Assembly (NCBI GenBank): GCA_031398385.1
Contig: JANNNE010000306.1
Span: 1-51,550 of the forward strand
Source: Ideonella_A sp031398385
Lineage (GTDB): Bacteria; Pseudomonadota; Gammaproteobacteria; Burkholderiales; Burkholderiaceae_C
DNA length: 51,550 nt
Reading direction: 5' to 3'
Below, in pieces: positions 43,650 to 51,550 of the stretch. The notes below the pieces were generated by a model. The model did not search any database and was not told the DNA's origin. It was given only the letters and a program-made list of their open reading frames with translations. Every line of letters starts with the position of its first letter. Position 1 is the first letter of the stretch. A program made the position numbers and the translations under genes.

Positions 43650-45308
43650 TCAAGGCGCCCACACCTTGACGTCGGCAAACCCCATCAAGCGCAAGACCAC
43701 GTAGTTGACCGCTGCTTCGCCCGGCGTGTCGGCGAAGGCGACGATCTGGGCGTAACGCGGCACCCCGGCCTTGGACAGCGTAGTCCAGATGTCCTTGGCG
43801 GCCTTGGGTGTGCCGTCGGCATTCAAAAGCTTGGTATACGGCAAGTGCACCACCGGGCCCTCGGGAACCCGACCCGGCAGCCGCGCGCCTGAGGCGAGGT
43901 AGACCCTCGGGAACAGACTCGGGCTGCTCGCAGGGTCGCTGACGACGATGCCGTGCCGCGCCTTGGCCGCGTCATAAGGCGCGACGGGCACGCCGGGCGT
44001 GGCTGACGGAGCAGATGCCTTGCCGGCAGTTGCCACGGCTGGCCGCGCCACCTCCTGGCCGAGTTCGGCCCAACGCTCGATGCTGTCCATGAAGATCGAC
44101 ACCTTCTGCTGCCCGAGGCTTTCGAGCAGCAGGAAGGCCAGCGCCGAGCGTTCGTTGAGCCCGCCCTCGGAGACCACCACCGCCTCGTGCGCACGGTCGA
44201 CGCCGGCCTGACCCAACAGGGTGGCCAGTGTGGCAGGATGCTGGCGATGGTCGCTGAACGCCTGCGCAGGCAGATTCACTGCCAGCGGCAAATGGCCGAG
44301 CTGAAAGGCATCGTCGGCCCGCACGTCGACGATGCTCACTTTCGACAGTCCGAAAGCCTTCAGCATCGGGCTGCCCCAGGCCTTCAGCCACGGTGTGTCG
44401 CGCGCCAGATGAGGATCGCCGTAGGTCCAGAGCGGCAGCTCGCGTTCGTCCTGCAGCCAGCCCATCTGCGACTCCTGGAACAGCTTGACATTCGGGTAGC
44501 TGAGCATGTACTTGAGGAAGAAGAACGGCACGGCGGCAGCGCCGCCGCCACCGCAATAGGTCAGTACCTGCTGCTCCCGCCTGATGCCCAGATGGTCGAG
44601 CATGCGTTGGATCTGCTGCGGCGACTTGAAGGTCTTGTCGGCGTTGTAGAAGTCCTCGCTCGGCATCAGCGTCGCGTGGGGCACGTGGCCGCCGCGGTTG
44701 AAGAAGGCCGCACCGCCATAGAAGTAGCCTGGTTCCAGTGCCTCCAGCAGCACGTTGTTGCGCGGGTCGCCGGAGGCGGCCAGGAACTCGGGCAGTCTGA
44801 CCCGCACGTCGGGATTCAGGCTCGTGATGCGGACCATGCCCGGCTGCGGCTTCGGCGTCGCCTCCTGAGTCACCGCGCCACCTTCTGCAAGCCACTTCGA
44901 CAGGCCACCATCCAGGATCAACAGGCGCTCGGCAGGCAGGCCGTGATGCACCAGATCCCAGAACAGCCGCGTCGCCATGTAGGTGCCGCCCTGGTCGTAC
45001 AGGACGATCTGGTGATCCGGGCCGACCCCCCAGGCGCGCAGGTGACGTTCGATCTCCTCGACCGGCAGGTCGTTCGGCCCGAACGTGAAAAGCGTCGACG
45101 GTACGGCCCCGGCGATGTGGCTCTGTCGGTGCAGCTGCGCAGGCGATGCGTCGACCAGAACCACGTCCGGGCGCGTCCTGTTTTTCTTCAGCCAGCCGAC
45201 GCTGGCCAGGTGGCCCTGGACGCCGCTGTCGGCAGCGGTAACAGGCGGCGCGATCAATGGCAGCGTCGCCGCCAGCCACAAGACCCAGATCTTCATCAGC
45301 TTGCCCAT
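43650..45308 (-). CDS. Secreted multi-module rhodanese (sulfurtransferase) protein
   Basis: A 552-aa protein with a signal peptide (about 1-25, ending PPVTAA) and four rhodanese-like modules. Module 1 (about 30-145) has Asp in place of the loop Cys (LYDQGGTY). Module 2 (about 165-295) keeps Cys 252 in LTYCGGGGAAA. Module 3 (about 320-415) has VVSEGGLNERSA without Cys. Module 4 (about 450-552) has VAFADTPGEAAVNYVVLRL without Cys. Modules 1 and 2 together resemble a SseA/TST-type tandem. A periplasmic sulfur-transfer role is likely, with only module 2 able to hold a persulfide. ATG 45308 follows GGGAG. Confidence 0.87.
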   Translation of the reverse strand: MGKLMKIWVLWLAATLPLIAPPVTAADSGVQGHLASVGWLKKNRTRPDVVLVDASPAQLHRQSHIAGAVPSTLFTFGPNDLPVEEIERHLRAWGVGPDHQIVLYDQGGTYMATRLFWDLVHHGLPAERLLILDGGLSKWLAEGGAVTQEATPKPQPGMVRITSLNPDVRVRLPEFLAASGDPRNNVLLEALEPGYFYGGAAFFNRGGHVPHATLMPSEDFYNADKTFKSPQQIQRMLDHLGIRREQQVLTYCGGGGAAAVPFFFLKYMLSYPNVKLFQESQMGWLQDERELPLWTYGDPHLARDTPWLKAWGSPMLKAFGLSKVSIVDVRADDAFQLGHLPLAVNLPAQAFSDHRQHPATLATLLGQAGVDRAHEAVVVSEGGLNERSALAFLLLESLGQQKVSIFMDSIERWAELGQEVARPAVATAGKASAPSATPGVPVAPYDAAKARHGIVVSDPASSPSLFPRVYLASGARLPGRVPEGPVVHLPYTKLLNADGTPKAAKDIWTTLSKAGVPRYAQIVAFADTPGEAAVNYVVLRLMGFADVKVWAP

Positions 45309-45746
45309 ATGTGCTCCCGTGCCTTTGCGGTTTGTCTGCGGCGCAAACATGTGGCGGGCAGCCTAGCCCTGCGTCGACGCCCGGACCAGCGGCGTGCGAC
45401 AGACTGCGGCCTGGTCGGATGGGCGGCGGGACTCGGAGACGAACCCCCAGCAACACTCCCGGAGGCGCCGAGCCTGGCGACAAACCAGATGTCGGCACCA
45501 GGTAGCCGCCAGCAGCGGCGATGTCGTCAGCTGATCAGGGCCCCATGGACCGCGTGCAGAACACAGCGCAATCCAGCCTGCCCGACTGCCCGATTGCCTG
45601 CCTGCGTACCGGGACTGATGAGAGCCGAGTCCCGCAGCATTGGAGCAGAATCAGCGTCGTCGGCGTCTTGATCGGCGGAGCCGGTGCAGGCGACGGCTTC
45701 GCCCCTGATAACCGACGGCGTTTCTTGTTCGAACCGGAGCATCACC
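45309..45746. other. Intergenic region between divergent rhodanese and amidohydrolase genes
   Basis: These 438 bases are the shared upstream region of the two divergent genes. I see no conserved coding sequence, tRNA, strong promoter or long repeat in them. Short open frames on both strands lack family features. Confidence 0.5.
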
Positions 45747-47120
45747 ATGCCCGACAGCGACCCCGACGGCACGCGCCTTCCGATCAAGCTCGACAGCACC
45801 TCGAACGGCGAATTCGCGCCGGTGCCGCTGTGGCCGGCGAACCTCGAAGCCAATCGCCTCGCGCACCAGGCGGCGACCGAAAACTGCAGGCGTCTGAGCA
45901 ATTCCAAACGGACATTTCTGACCTCGGCGTGTGGCGTGGCGAGCACCCTCCTCGCGTTCAACGCGGCCAACGCGGCTGCCGGACGGACCGGGGGCTTCTT
46001 CGATCTGCCGAGCGAAGCGGCGCTGGACCAGCAGCTCGCGCGCGCGCAGATCGGACCTGCGAAGCAGGAATTCATACTCGATGTGCAGGGCCACTTCATC
46101 GATACGCCGAAAGGCAACTCGAAGAACGCCGACGTCTTTCTGAAAGACGTATTCCTGGACAGCGATACCGACGTGATGGTGCTGTCGTTCGTTCCTTCCA
46201 GCCGCACGGCCGAGCCGGTGACGATCCAGGCTGCCGACCATGTGCGCCGGCTGGTCGACAAGCTGGAGGGCACACACCGCCTGCTGCTGCACGGACGCGT
46301 CAACCCGAACCAGCCCGGCGATCTCGACGGCATGGACGAACTGCACGAAAAATGGGGCGTCAGCGCGTGGAAGACCTACACCCAATACGGCCCGGGAGGC
46401 GAAGGCTATTTTCTGCACGACGATATCGGCATCCGATTCATCGAGAAGGCGCGCGCCCTCGGGGTCAAGAACATCTGCATCCACAAGGGACTGCCGTTCG
46501 GACGCCGCTCCTACCAGCACAGCCAGTGCAGCGACATCGGCATCGTCGCCAGGCGCTTTCCGGATGTCAACTTCCTGATCTATCACTCGGGATTCGTCAG
46601 CACCGTGATCGAGAAAGCCTACGACGCCAGCGCCGACAGCGACGGCATCGATACGCTGATCACATCGCTGCACCAGAACCAGGTCAAGCCGAACAGCAAT
46701 GTCTACGCCGAACTCGGCAGCACCTGGCGCTTTCTGATGCGCGACCCCGAGCAGGCGGCGCACGCGCTCGGCAAGCTGATCGTGGCCTGCGGCGAGAACA
46801 ACGTGTTGTGGGGCACCGACTCGATCTGGTACGGCTCACCACAAGACCAGATCCAGGCCTTCCGCACCTTCCAGATTTCCGACGAACTGCGCCAGCGCCA
46901 CGGCTATCCCGAGATAACAGCCGCGTTGCGCGCCAGGATCTTCGGCCTCAACGCCGCGCAGGTCTACGGTCTCGCGCCGACCGAGGTCAAGCGATATACC
47001 GCGCGTGATGCGGTCGCTCAAAAACGCACCGCCTACCTCGAGAACCCCGATCCACACTTCAGGACCTACGGGCCGACGACGCGGCGGGCGTTCTTGAGGG
47101 TGTTTGATCCGGCGCGCTGA
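45747..47120 (+). CDS. Amidohydrolase family 2 protein with internal export-like segment
   Basis: A 457-aa protein. After a polar 50-residue start comes SKRTFLTSACGVASTLLAFN, which looks like a Tat-type signal (KR for RR) ending at NAANAAAG. The TIM-barrel amidohydrolase follows: ILDVQGHFID near 110, ICIHKGLPFG, NFLIYHSGF and LWGTDSIWYG near the end. These give His, His and Asp metal ligands, but the first motif has QGH where HxH is usual. The family includes decarboxylases and hydrolases of aromatic or small organic acids; the substrate is unclear. ATG 45747 follows CGGAGC. The gene is followed by remnants, not an operon. Confidence 0.8.
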   Translation: MPDSDPDGTRLPIKLDSTSNGEFAPVPLWPANLEANRLAHQAATENCRRLSNSKRTFLTSACGVASTLLAFNAANAAAGRTGGFFDLPSEAALDQQLARAQIGPAKQEFILDVQGHFIDTPKGNSKNADVFLKDVFLDSDTDVMVLSFVPSSRTAEPVTIQAADHVRRLVDKLEGTHRLLLHGRVNPNQPGDLDGMDELHEKWGVSAWKTYTQYGPGGEGYFLHDDIGIRFIEKARALGVKNICIHKGLPFGRRSYQHSQCSDIGIVARRFPDVNFLIYHSGFVSTVIEKAYDASADSDGIDTLITSLHQNQVKPNSNVYAELGSTWRFLMRDPEQAAHALGKLIVACGENNVLWGTDSIWYGSPQDQIQAFRTFQISDELRQRHGYPEITAALRARIFGLNAAQVYGLAPTEVKRYTARDAVAQKRTAYLENPDPHFRTYGPTTRRAFLRVFDPAR

Positions 47121-47165
47121 CCTCAGGGCCTCAAGGCGGCGACGCCTGAGGACGCCCCATGTCAA

Positions 47166-47640
47166 TCACTCGTTCTGCGAATCGCGGGCAGGTTCCACGG
47201 AATCGGGCCGTTGGCGCGGATGATCTGGCGGGACGGCCGGCACGAACGGAAAGCGCCGCTTCGCCTTGGTCGCGGTGGTGTTCGGATCGACCGCACCTCG
47301 GACGTACTGCCTGGAAGCGTCGTTGACCGACTGGGTGTCCCAGGAAGTCCACTGCCCCTGCAACAGCGACTGCTGGACGAACAGCCTGCGCCGTTGCGAA
47401 TCAAGAATGTCGCGTTCCACCGATGCGTAGTCCCAACGCGCGTGGACCTCCTCGTGCATCGATCGCTCGACTTCCGCGTGTTCAGACTTGCCCGCCAGAT
47501 TGACGAGTTCGTCGGGATCGTTCCTGAGGTCGAACAGCATCGGGGGATCGTTGCGGCAGTACACATACTTGAGCCCATCGCGAATCGGGATGCACGCCGG
47601 TGTCAGAACCCCCTCCCCCAGGAACTCGATCCCGATACCA
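47166..47640 (-). pseudogene. betC: C-terminal remnant of choline-sulfatase
   Basis: The open frame reads EFLGEGVLTPACIPIRDGLK, then YVYCRNDPPMLFDLRNDPDE, LVNLAGK, SQRRRLFVQQSLLQGQW and a DASRQYVRG end. This is the last third of choline-sulfatase, including the typical SQRRRLF and QYVRG blocks. The N-terminal sulfatase part with the formylglycine Cys is absent. Upstream of about 47640 the sequence switches to a piece of GntR regulator on the other strand. In intact loci betC supplies choline for betaine synthesis; here it cannot be active. Confidence 0.82.
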
Positions 47641-47649
47641 TCACATCCG

Positions 47650-47980
47650 GCGTATCCACGTCAAACAGCGACAGGCGATCTCGGTGATCTCGCTCTGGCT
47701 GGAAGACAGCGTGTTCAGGATGTCGCCGACGCGTTTTCGCAAAGAGCTCATCATCCCCGCGTTGCTCGATCTGGCCGGGGACCGCATTGCCAAGGCCACG
47801 CAAACCCTGACCGTTTCGACCGCAGGGCCCGAGGCCTCCCAGGCTCTGGCAATCTCCGAGAACGCCCCGGTCGCCGAGGTGCGACGTGTGGTCTGCGACA
47901 GCTCGGGGACCGTGATCTATGTGTGCGATCTGGTCTACCGCAGCGACTACATCAATGGGAAGTGGACCTGCTGTCGCCCG
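47650..47980 (+). pseudogene. GntR-family regulator fragment (UTRA domain)
   Basis: One frame reads KQRQAISVISLWLEDSVF, RIAKATQTLTVSTAG, ISENAPVAEVRRVVCDSSG and VIYVCDLVYRSDYI. This is the ligand-binding UTRA domain of HutC/PhnF-type GntR regulators. The DNA-binding N-terminus is missing: it should lie where the betC remnant now sits. No start codon or ribosome site suits the fragment. Confidence 0.72.
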
Positions 47981-48039
47981 GTGGACAAACAGCAGCCGTC
48001 GCAGGGCCGGGACCGGGCTGACCAACATGGCCGGGTGAA

Positions 48040-48200
48040 ATTCGGTTTGCGCGGGCGATCTCATCAGCGACGCCTTCGCCAAACAGCGACAGGCGGTCTC
48101 GCCCAGCTCGCTTTGGCTGGAAGGCAGCTTGTATGGAATGTGGCTGACGCGTTATCGCAATGAGCTCAGCGACGGCGATAGCGCTCTCCTGATAAACTAG
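48040..48200 (+). pseudogene. Second, shorter UTRA fragment (diverged repeat)
   Basis: The frame DAFAKQRQAVSPSSLWLEGS, then LYGMWLTRYRNELSDGD and a TAG at 48198, repeats the first part of the preceding UTRA fragment. Over about 90 bases (47663-47755 against 48078-48170) the DNA is clearly similar (shared AACAGCGACAGGCG, TCTCG, TGGCTGGAAG, GAGCTCA). The stop codon lies inside the operator palindrome of the next gene pair. Confidence 0.6.
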
Positions 48201-48213
48201 TCAATTGACTAGT
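48196..48213. promoter_or_regulatory. Perfect 18-bp palindrome, operator of the Phd/PIN pair
   Basis: ACTAGTCAATTGACTAGT is its own exact complement and ends 15 bases before the antitoxin start codon. Phd/YefM antitoxins repress their own operon through such palindromes. The region is the most AT-rich spot nearby and probably also holds the promoter. Confidence 0.75.
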
Positions 48214-48228
48214 CATTTTGAGCTCTGA

Positions 48229-48486
48229 ATGCAGACATGGCCCGTACACGACGCGAAGGCTCGATTCAGCGAGTTCCTGGAGGCCTGCATGGCAGAGGGA
48301 CCCCAGATGGTGACCAAACGCGGCACCGAGGCCGCCGTTCTGGTACCTGTCGACGAGTGGCGCCGGCTACAGGCTGCTGCGCGCCCGTCGCTCAAGCAAC
48401 TGCTGCTGTCGGATCAGGCCCGGGGTGATCTCGTTATTCCAGCAAGAGGATCCGCGCGGAGGCGCAAGGTCACCGCAGCAGGCTGA
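48229..48486 (+). CDS. Phd/YefM-family antitoxin
   Basis: An 85-aa protein with the Phd fold signature: WPVHDAKARFSEFLEACMAE at the start, then PQMVTKRGTEAAVLVPVDEW, a DNA-binding and dimerisation unit. A C-terminal helix (SLKQLLLSDQARGDL) should wrap the toxin, and the tail is basic. It lies six bases before a PIN toxin gene. The perfect palindrome upstream suits autorepression. Confidence 0.9.
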   Translation: MQTWPVHDAKARFSEFLEACMAEGPQMVTKRGTEAAVLVPVDEWRRLQAAARPSLKQLLLSDQARGDLVIPARGSARRRKVTAAG

Positions 48487-48491
48487 GTCGC

Positions 48492-48905
48492 ATGTACCTG
48501 CTCGACACCAACATCGTCTCAGAACTGCGCAAACCCCGCCCGCATGGCGGCGTAGTCGCATGGCTTCAGGCGATGGAGGATGCGGACCTGCATGTGTCTG
48601 CGGTCACGCTCGGCGAAATCCAGGCCGGCGTCGAACTGACGCGAGATCAGGATGCCGTCAAAGCTGCCGAGATCGAAGCCTGGCTCGACCTCGTCTCCCA
48701 GTCGTACAACGTGCTGCCCATGGACGGCGGCACATTCAGGGTGTGGGCGCGCCTGATGCACCGCCGTTCCGACACGCTGTACGAAGACGCGATGATTGCG
48801 GCGACAGCCATGGTTCACAAGCTCACCGTTGTGACGCGCAACGCTGGCGACTTTGCAGGCTTCGACGTGCACGTCCTTAACCCGTTAAAGGCGCCGAAGG
48901 CTTGA
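48492..48905 (+). CDS. PIN-domain toxin (VapC/FitB type)
   Basis: A predicted Mg-dependent ribonuclease of 137 aa. The PIN active-site residues are in place: Asp 5 (YLLDTNIVSEL), Glu near 42 (VTLGEIQAGVEL), Asp near 96 (YEDAMIAATA) and Asp in TRNAGDF. The pattern LDTNIVSELRKPRP and the Phd-type partner match the FitB branch rather than VapBC at 22.5 kb. The two toxin-antitoxin pairs are therefore of separate origin. Confidence 0.9.
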   Translation: MYLLDTNIVSELRKPRPHGGVVAWLQAMEDADLHVSAVTLGEIQAGVELTRDQDAVKAAEIEAWLDLVSQSYNVLPMDGGTFRVWARLMHRRSDTLYEDAMIAATAMVHKLTVVTRNAGDFAGFDVHVLNPLKAPKA

Positions 48906-49213
48906 GCGGCATCGGCTCGCTCGACATCCGATGGAGGTGTCGTGTCGTGAGCCGTCCTTGGCGAGCAGTGGCTGATGCCCGACCTCGGCCGACTCTCGGA
49001 ACCGCCGCCCCAAGTGGAGCGTGGGATGCCTGTCCAGAGGGGTTTTCCGCGTGGTCATTGCAACGGCGGCGTCATAGACTGGGCGCGGCCGTTTTCAGAC
49101 GCGCCGCATGAGCTGACCACTGCAGGCCGCGACGCTGGCAAATCACCAGCAGTCACGGCAAGGCACCGCTCGACCAGTCAACAGCCTGCACCGCAGGCAC
49201 CCAGGAGCCGTAC
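48906..49213. other. Intergenic region before the DUF6351-like gene
   Basis: These 308 bases hold no coding sequence I can support. No clear promoter, terminator or repeat was found. The last bases carry the ribosome site AGGAG used by the next gene. Confidence 0.45.
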
Positions 49214-51550
49214 TTGATCATTCACCCCACCCCGCAACTGAGCCGTTTGCAACACGGCCTTCGTATCGCAGCCCTCTTCACCACCGGCAGTGCGTTGCTG
49301 GTTCTGAGCGCCTGTGGCAGCAGCGACGAACCCCAGAACCCGGTCGAGATCCGCACACTGTCCACGCGCGCTGATCTGGTCAGCGGCGGCGACGCCCTGG
49401 TCGAGATCGTGCCCCCGGCCGGCGCAGACGCCAGCGGTCTGAGCGTGAAGGTCGGCGACCGTGACATCTCCAGCGCCTTCGCGAAGCGCGCCGACGGACG
49501 AATCACCGGGCTGGTCAGTGGTTTGGCCCCTGGCGAGAACCTGCTGGTGGCGCAAGTGAACGGCTCCCGCGCCGCGCAGTTGACCCTCACCAACGCGGCA
49601 CCCGGCGCCGGTTTGATTTCCGGCGCCCGGGTTACGCCATTCTTCTGCGCCACGCCCACACCCGTGGCCGTCAACGGCAACACCCCGGCCAGCGTGGCCA
49701 GCGGGCTTGCCGGCACGCCGGACGCCAGCTGCAACATCGCGGCGGAAACGAAGTTCTACTACCGCACGACCTCGGCGCCCCTGAGCGCGGCCAACCCGAC
49801 CGGCTGCACCGGTGGTCTGCCTGATCCGGTATGGACCATTGGAGCCACCGCCACCACCGTGCCCGCCCAGCCTGCCGCGCCGGCGAACGGCTGCTTCAAG
49901 CCCTACACGGTGGGTGTGACCCCGGCCGACCTGGCCACCACCACCACCGACAGCGGCGTCACCGTTCCCTTCATCGTTCGCGTCGAGCGTGGCACCTTGA
50001 ACCGCGGCATCTACGACATCGCCGTGCTCACCAACCCCGCCCAACCGTGGAACCCGGTGACACCACAGTCGGGCTGGAACGGCAAGGTCTGGTATTCGTT
50101 CGGCTCCAGTACCGGCCAGCCGCGACGCCAGATTCGGCCGCAGGGGAGCTGGACCTCGGCTGAAGACCAGCTCAAGCGGGGCTACCTGTACGCCACCAAC
50201 AGCATGAGCGACTCAGCACGCAATTCGAACCGCGTGCTGATGAGCGAGACGACGATGATGATGAAGGAACTCATCGGCGACACCTACGGACCGGTCAAGT
50301 TCACGATCGGCACCGGGTGCTCGGGCGGCTCGATCAACGCGAACATGAACGCATCGATCAACCCGGGCATTCTCGACGGCGTGGTCACGACCTGCACCTA
50401 CCCGGATTCGGAAACCACGGGCCTGGAGGTCGGTGACTGCGTGCTGCTGGTCGAGGCCTACCAGAAGCCCGGCATCCTGAACCTGTGGGGCGGTCTGACC
50501 CAGGCTGAGATCGACGCCAAGAAAAGCGCCATCAACGGGCACGTCGACCAGACCGCCTGCCACGCCTGGAACAACGCCTTTGGCAGCAATGCCAAGGCGG
50601 GCCTCTACCAGCAGCGTCTGGTGAGCAACAACACCACCGGCGCCATCACACAATCAACGACCGTCGTCAACAACTGCGAGCTGCCCAACAGCGCGGTCTA
50701 CGATCCTGCCAACCCGGTGGCGACCGCCAACCTGCCCCGGTGCAATGCCACCGCCTGGGGCGAGCCGATCTTCGGGAAGGTCCCGGGCGCGAACGTGCCC
50801 GTAGACCCACGCGACAACGTGGGCGTGCAGTACGGACTGCGTGCGCTGCTCAACCAGTCGATCACGGCCGAGGAGTTCGTGACCCTGAACGAGCTGGTCG
50901 GTGGTCTGGACCGCGACTCAACGCCGCGCGCGCAGCGCACGACGGCCGACACCGCGGCGCTCGACATCGCCTACCGCGCCGGCATCGTCGCCAGCGGCAA
51001 GCAGTTGGCCAAGACGGCCATCCTGGACCTGCGCGGATGGGATGATTCGAACCTGCCGGCCAACGTGCCCCCGGGCGCGACGCCGGGCAGCATCCCGATC
51101 CACCACCAGTGGTACAGCTGGGCCATTCGCGACCGCATCACCGCGGCAGCGGGCGACGCGCAGAACCAGGCGTTGTGGCGCTTTGCACGGACCGGTCTGC
51201 TGCCATCGCCCGCACTCGCACAGGACGGTTTCCTGGCGATGGACCAGTGGATGACGTCGCTGAAAGCCGACACCAGCACCGCAAGCATCGAGCAGAAGGT
51301 GCGCAACTCGCGCCCGCGGTCAGGACCTTTCGACACCCGCGACTTCTGCCTGCTGCCCGAGGACGCGGCGCAGACCAACAAGGTCTACGACATGTCGGTC
51401 TGCGATGCCAACCGCTTCCTGAAGCCGTCGCTGTCGCCGCGGCAGGTGGCTGGCGGGCCGCGTGCCGAAGACGTGCTCAAGTGCCAGCTCAAGCCTTTGG
51501 CGACGGGCGATTACCCGGGCGTCACGTTCACCGGCAACCAACTCGGACGC
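49214..51550 (+). CDS. Secreted DUF6351-like alpha/beta hydrolase lipoprotein (3' end outside window)
   Basis: At least 779 residues are open to the window end. The start is TTG, seven bases after AGGAG; no upstream ATG or GTG is suitable. The N-terminus has a signal ending LLVLSACGSS, a lipobox. An Ig-like domain follows (about 40-130, VEIRTLSTRADLVSGGDAL). The main domain has the nucleophile-like turn GTGCSGGSINANMN, many cysteines (disulfide-rich, as in tannase-like esterases) and IPIHHQWYSWAIRDR, where a His could complete the site. I recall this layout from DUF6351 proteins of Burkholderiales; tannase/feruloyl esterase is the other possibility. It likely hydrolyses an ester outside the cell. 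Confidence 0.75.
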   Translation, partial: MIIHPTPQLSRLQHGLRIAALFTTGSALLVLSACGSSDEPQNPVEIRTLSTRADLVSGGDALVEIVPPAGADASGLSVKVGDRDISSAFAKRADGRITGLVSGLAPGENLLVAQVNGSRAAQLTLTNAAPGAGLISGARVTPFFCATPTPVAVNGNTPASVASGLAGTPDASCNIAAETKFYYRTTSAPLSAANPTGCTGGLPDPVWTIGATATTVPAQPAAPANGCFKPYTVGVTPADLATTTTDSGVTVPFIVRVERGTLNRGIYDIAVLTNPAQPWNPVTPQSGWNGKVWYSFGSSTGQPRRQIRPQGSWTSAEDQLKRGYLYATNSMSDSARNSNRVLMSETTMMMKELIGDTYGPVKFTIGTGCSGGSINANMNASINPGILDGVVTTCTYPDSETTGLEVGDCVLLVEAYQKPGILNLWGGLTQAEIDAKKSAINGHVDQTACHAWNNAFGSNAKAGLYQQRLVSNNTTGAITQSTTVVNNCELPNSAVYDPANPVATANLPRCNATAWGEPIFGKVPGANVPVDPRDNVGVQYGLRALLNQSITAEEFVTLNELVGGLDRDSTPRAQRTTADTAALDIAYRAGIVASGKQLAKTAILDLRGWDDSNLPANVPPGATPGSIPIHHQWYSWAIRDRITAAAGDAQNQALWRFARTGLLPSPALAQDGFLAMDQWMTSLKADTSTASIEQKVRNSRPRSGPFDTRDFCLLPEDAAQTNKVYDMSVCDANRFLKPSLSPRQVAGGPRAEDVLKCQLKPLATGDYPGVTFTGNQLGR

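Noticed and set aside
44187..45671. Long open frame (494 aa) opposite the rhodanese gene
   Set aside because: Shadow of a gene with a signal peptide and clear modules; no own features.
47663..48173. Diverged direct repeat as ends of an insertion sequence
   Set aside because: The repeats encode the same regulator segment, and no transposase or terminal inverted repeat lies between them.
1..51550. CRISPR arrays, prophage, integrases, rRNA
   Set aside because: No regularly spaced repeats, phage structural genes, integrase or rRNA signatures were seen on reading both strands.

Overview
The window is GC-rich, gene-dense bacterial DNA, most likely from a betaproteobacterium near the Burkholderiales. 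Three things point there. The order ompR-envZ-like / ispF-ispD / mfd / serB is the one I know from Burkholderia and Bordetella. The sensor kinase is of the betaproteobacterial EnvZ/RisS type. A (R)-3-hydroxybutyrate dehydrogenase sits beside relA. No rRNA gene, CRISPR array, transposase or phage gene was found. All assignments come from reading the sequence; no database search was run.

Layout. (1) 0-6.3 kb: an unknown protein, a second and divergent RNA polymerase alpha subunit standing outside any ribosomal operon, tRNA-Val(GAC) with a clear terminator, synthetase-type relA, an alpha/beta hydrolase and bdhA. (2) 6.3-22 kb, mostly core genome: a SIMPL protein, the two-component pair, ispF and ispD (isoprenoid precursors), mfd (transcription-coupled repair), an inserted TIR-domain membrane protein, serB, rraA, a protein of three GAF-like modules, a ThDP enzyme, and nadA-nadC (NAD synthesis). 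(3) 22-31 kb: a vapBC toxin-antitoxin pair, then the envelope pair alpha-2-macroglobulin and penicillin-binding protein 1C, translationally coupled. (4) 31-40 kb: a small membrane protein, a decayed GntR regulator, a GAF/PAS/GGDEF diguanylate cyclase, lrgA followed by a broken lrgB, a sorbosone-type dehydrogenase with its cytochrome c, a PAP2 phosphatase, and an ornithine cyclodeaminase divergent from an Lrp/AsnC regulator. (5) 40-51.5 kb, accessory in character: a RES-like protein, a hydrolase-like lipoprotein, a NYN-LOTUS protein, a secreted four-module rhodanese, an amidohydrolase, a gene graveyard (choline-sulfatase C-terminus plus two pieces of GntR/UTRA regulator), a Phd/PIN toxin-antitoxin pair behind a perfect 18-bp palindrome, and a secreted DUF6351-like hydrolase cut by the window end.

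Three intergenic sites (6.3, 16.4 and 37.4 kb) carry the same REP-like inverted-repeat pair. The points that most deserve follow-up are the extra alpha subunit with its promoter and 5'-end stem-loop, the TIR-transmembrane-beta protein within a conserved gene block, the rhodanese with only one catalytic cysteine in four modules, and the decayed loci (lrgB, betC, GntR pieces), which show recent gene loss.
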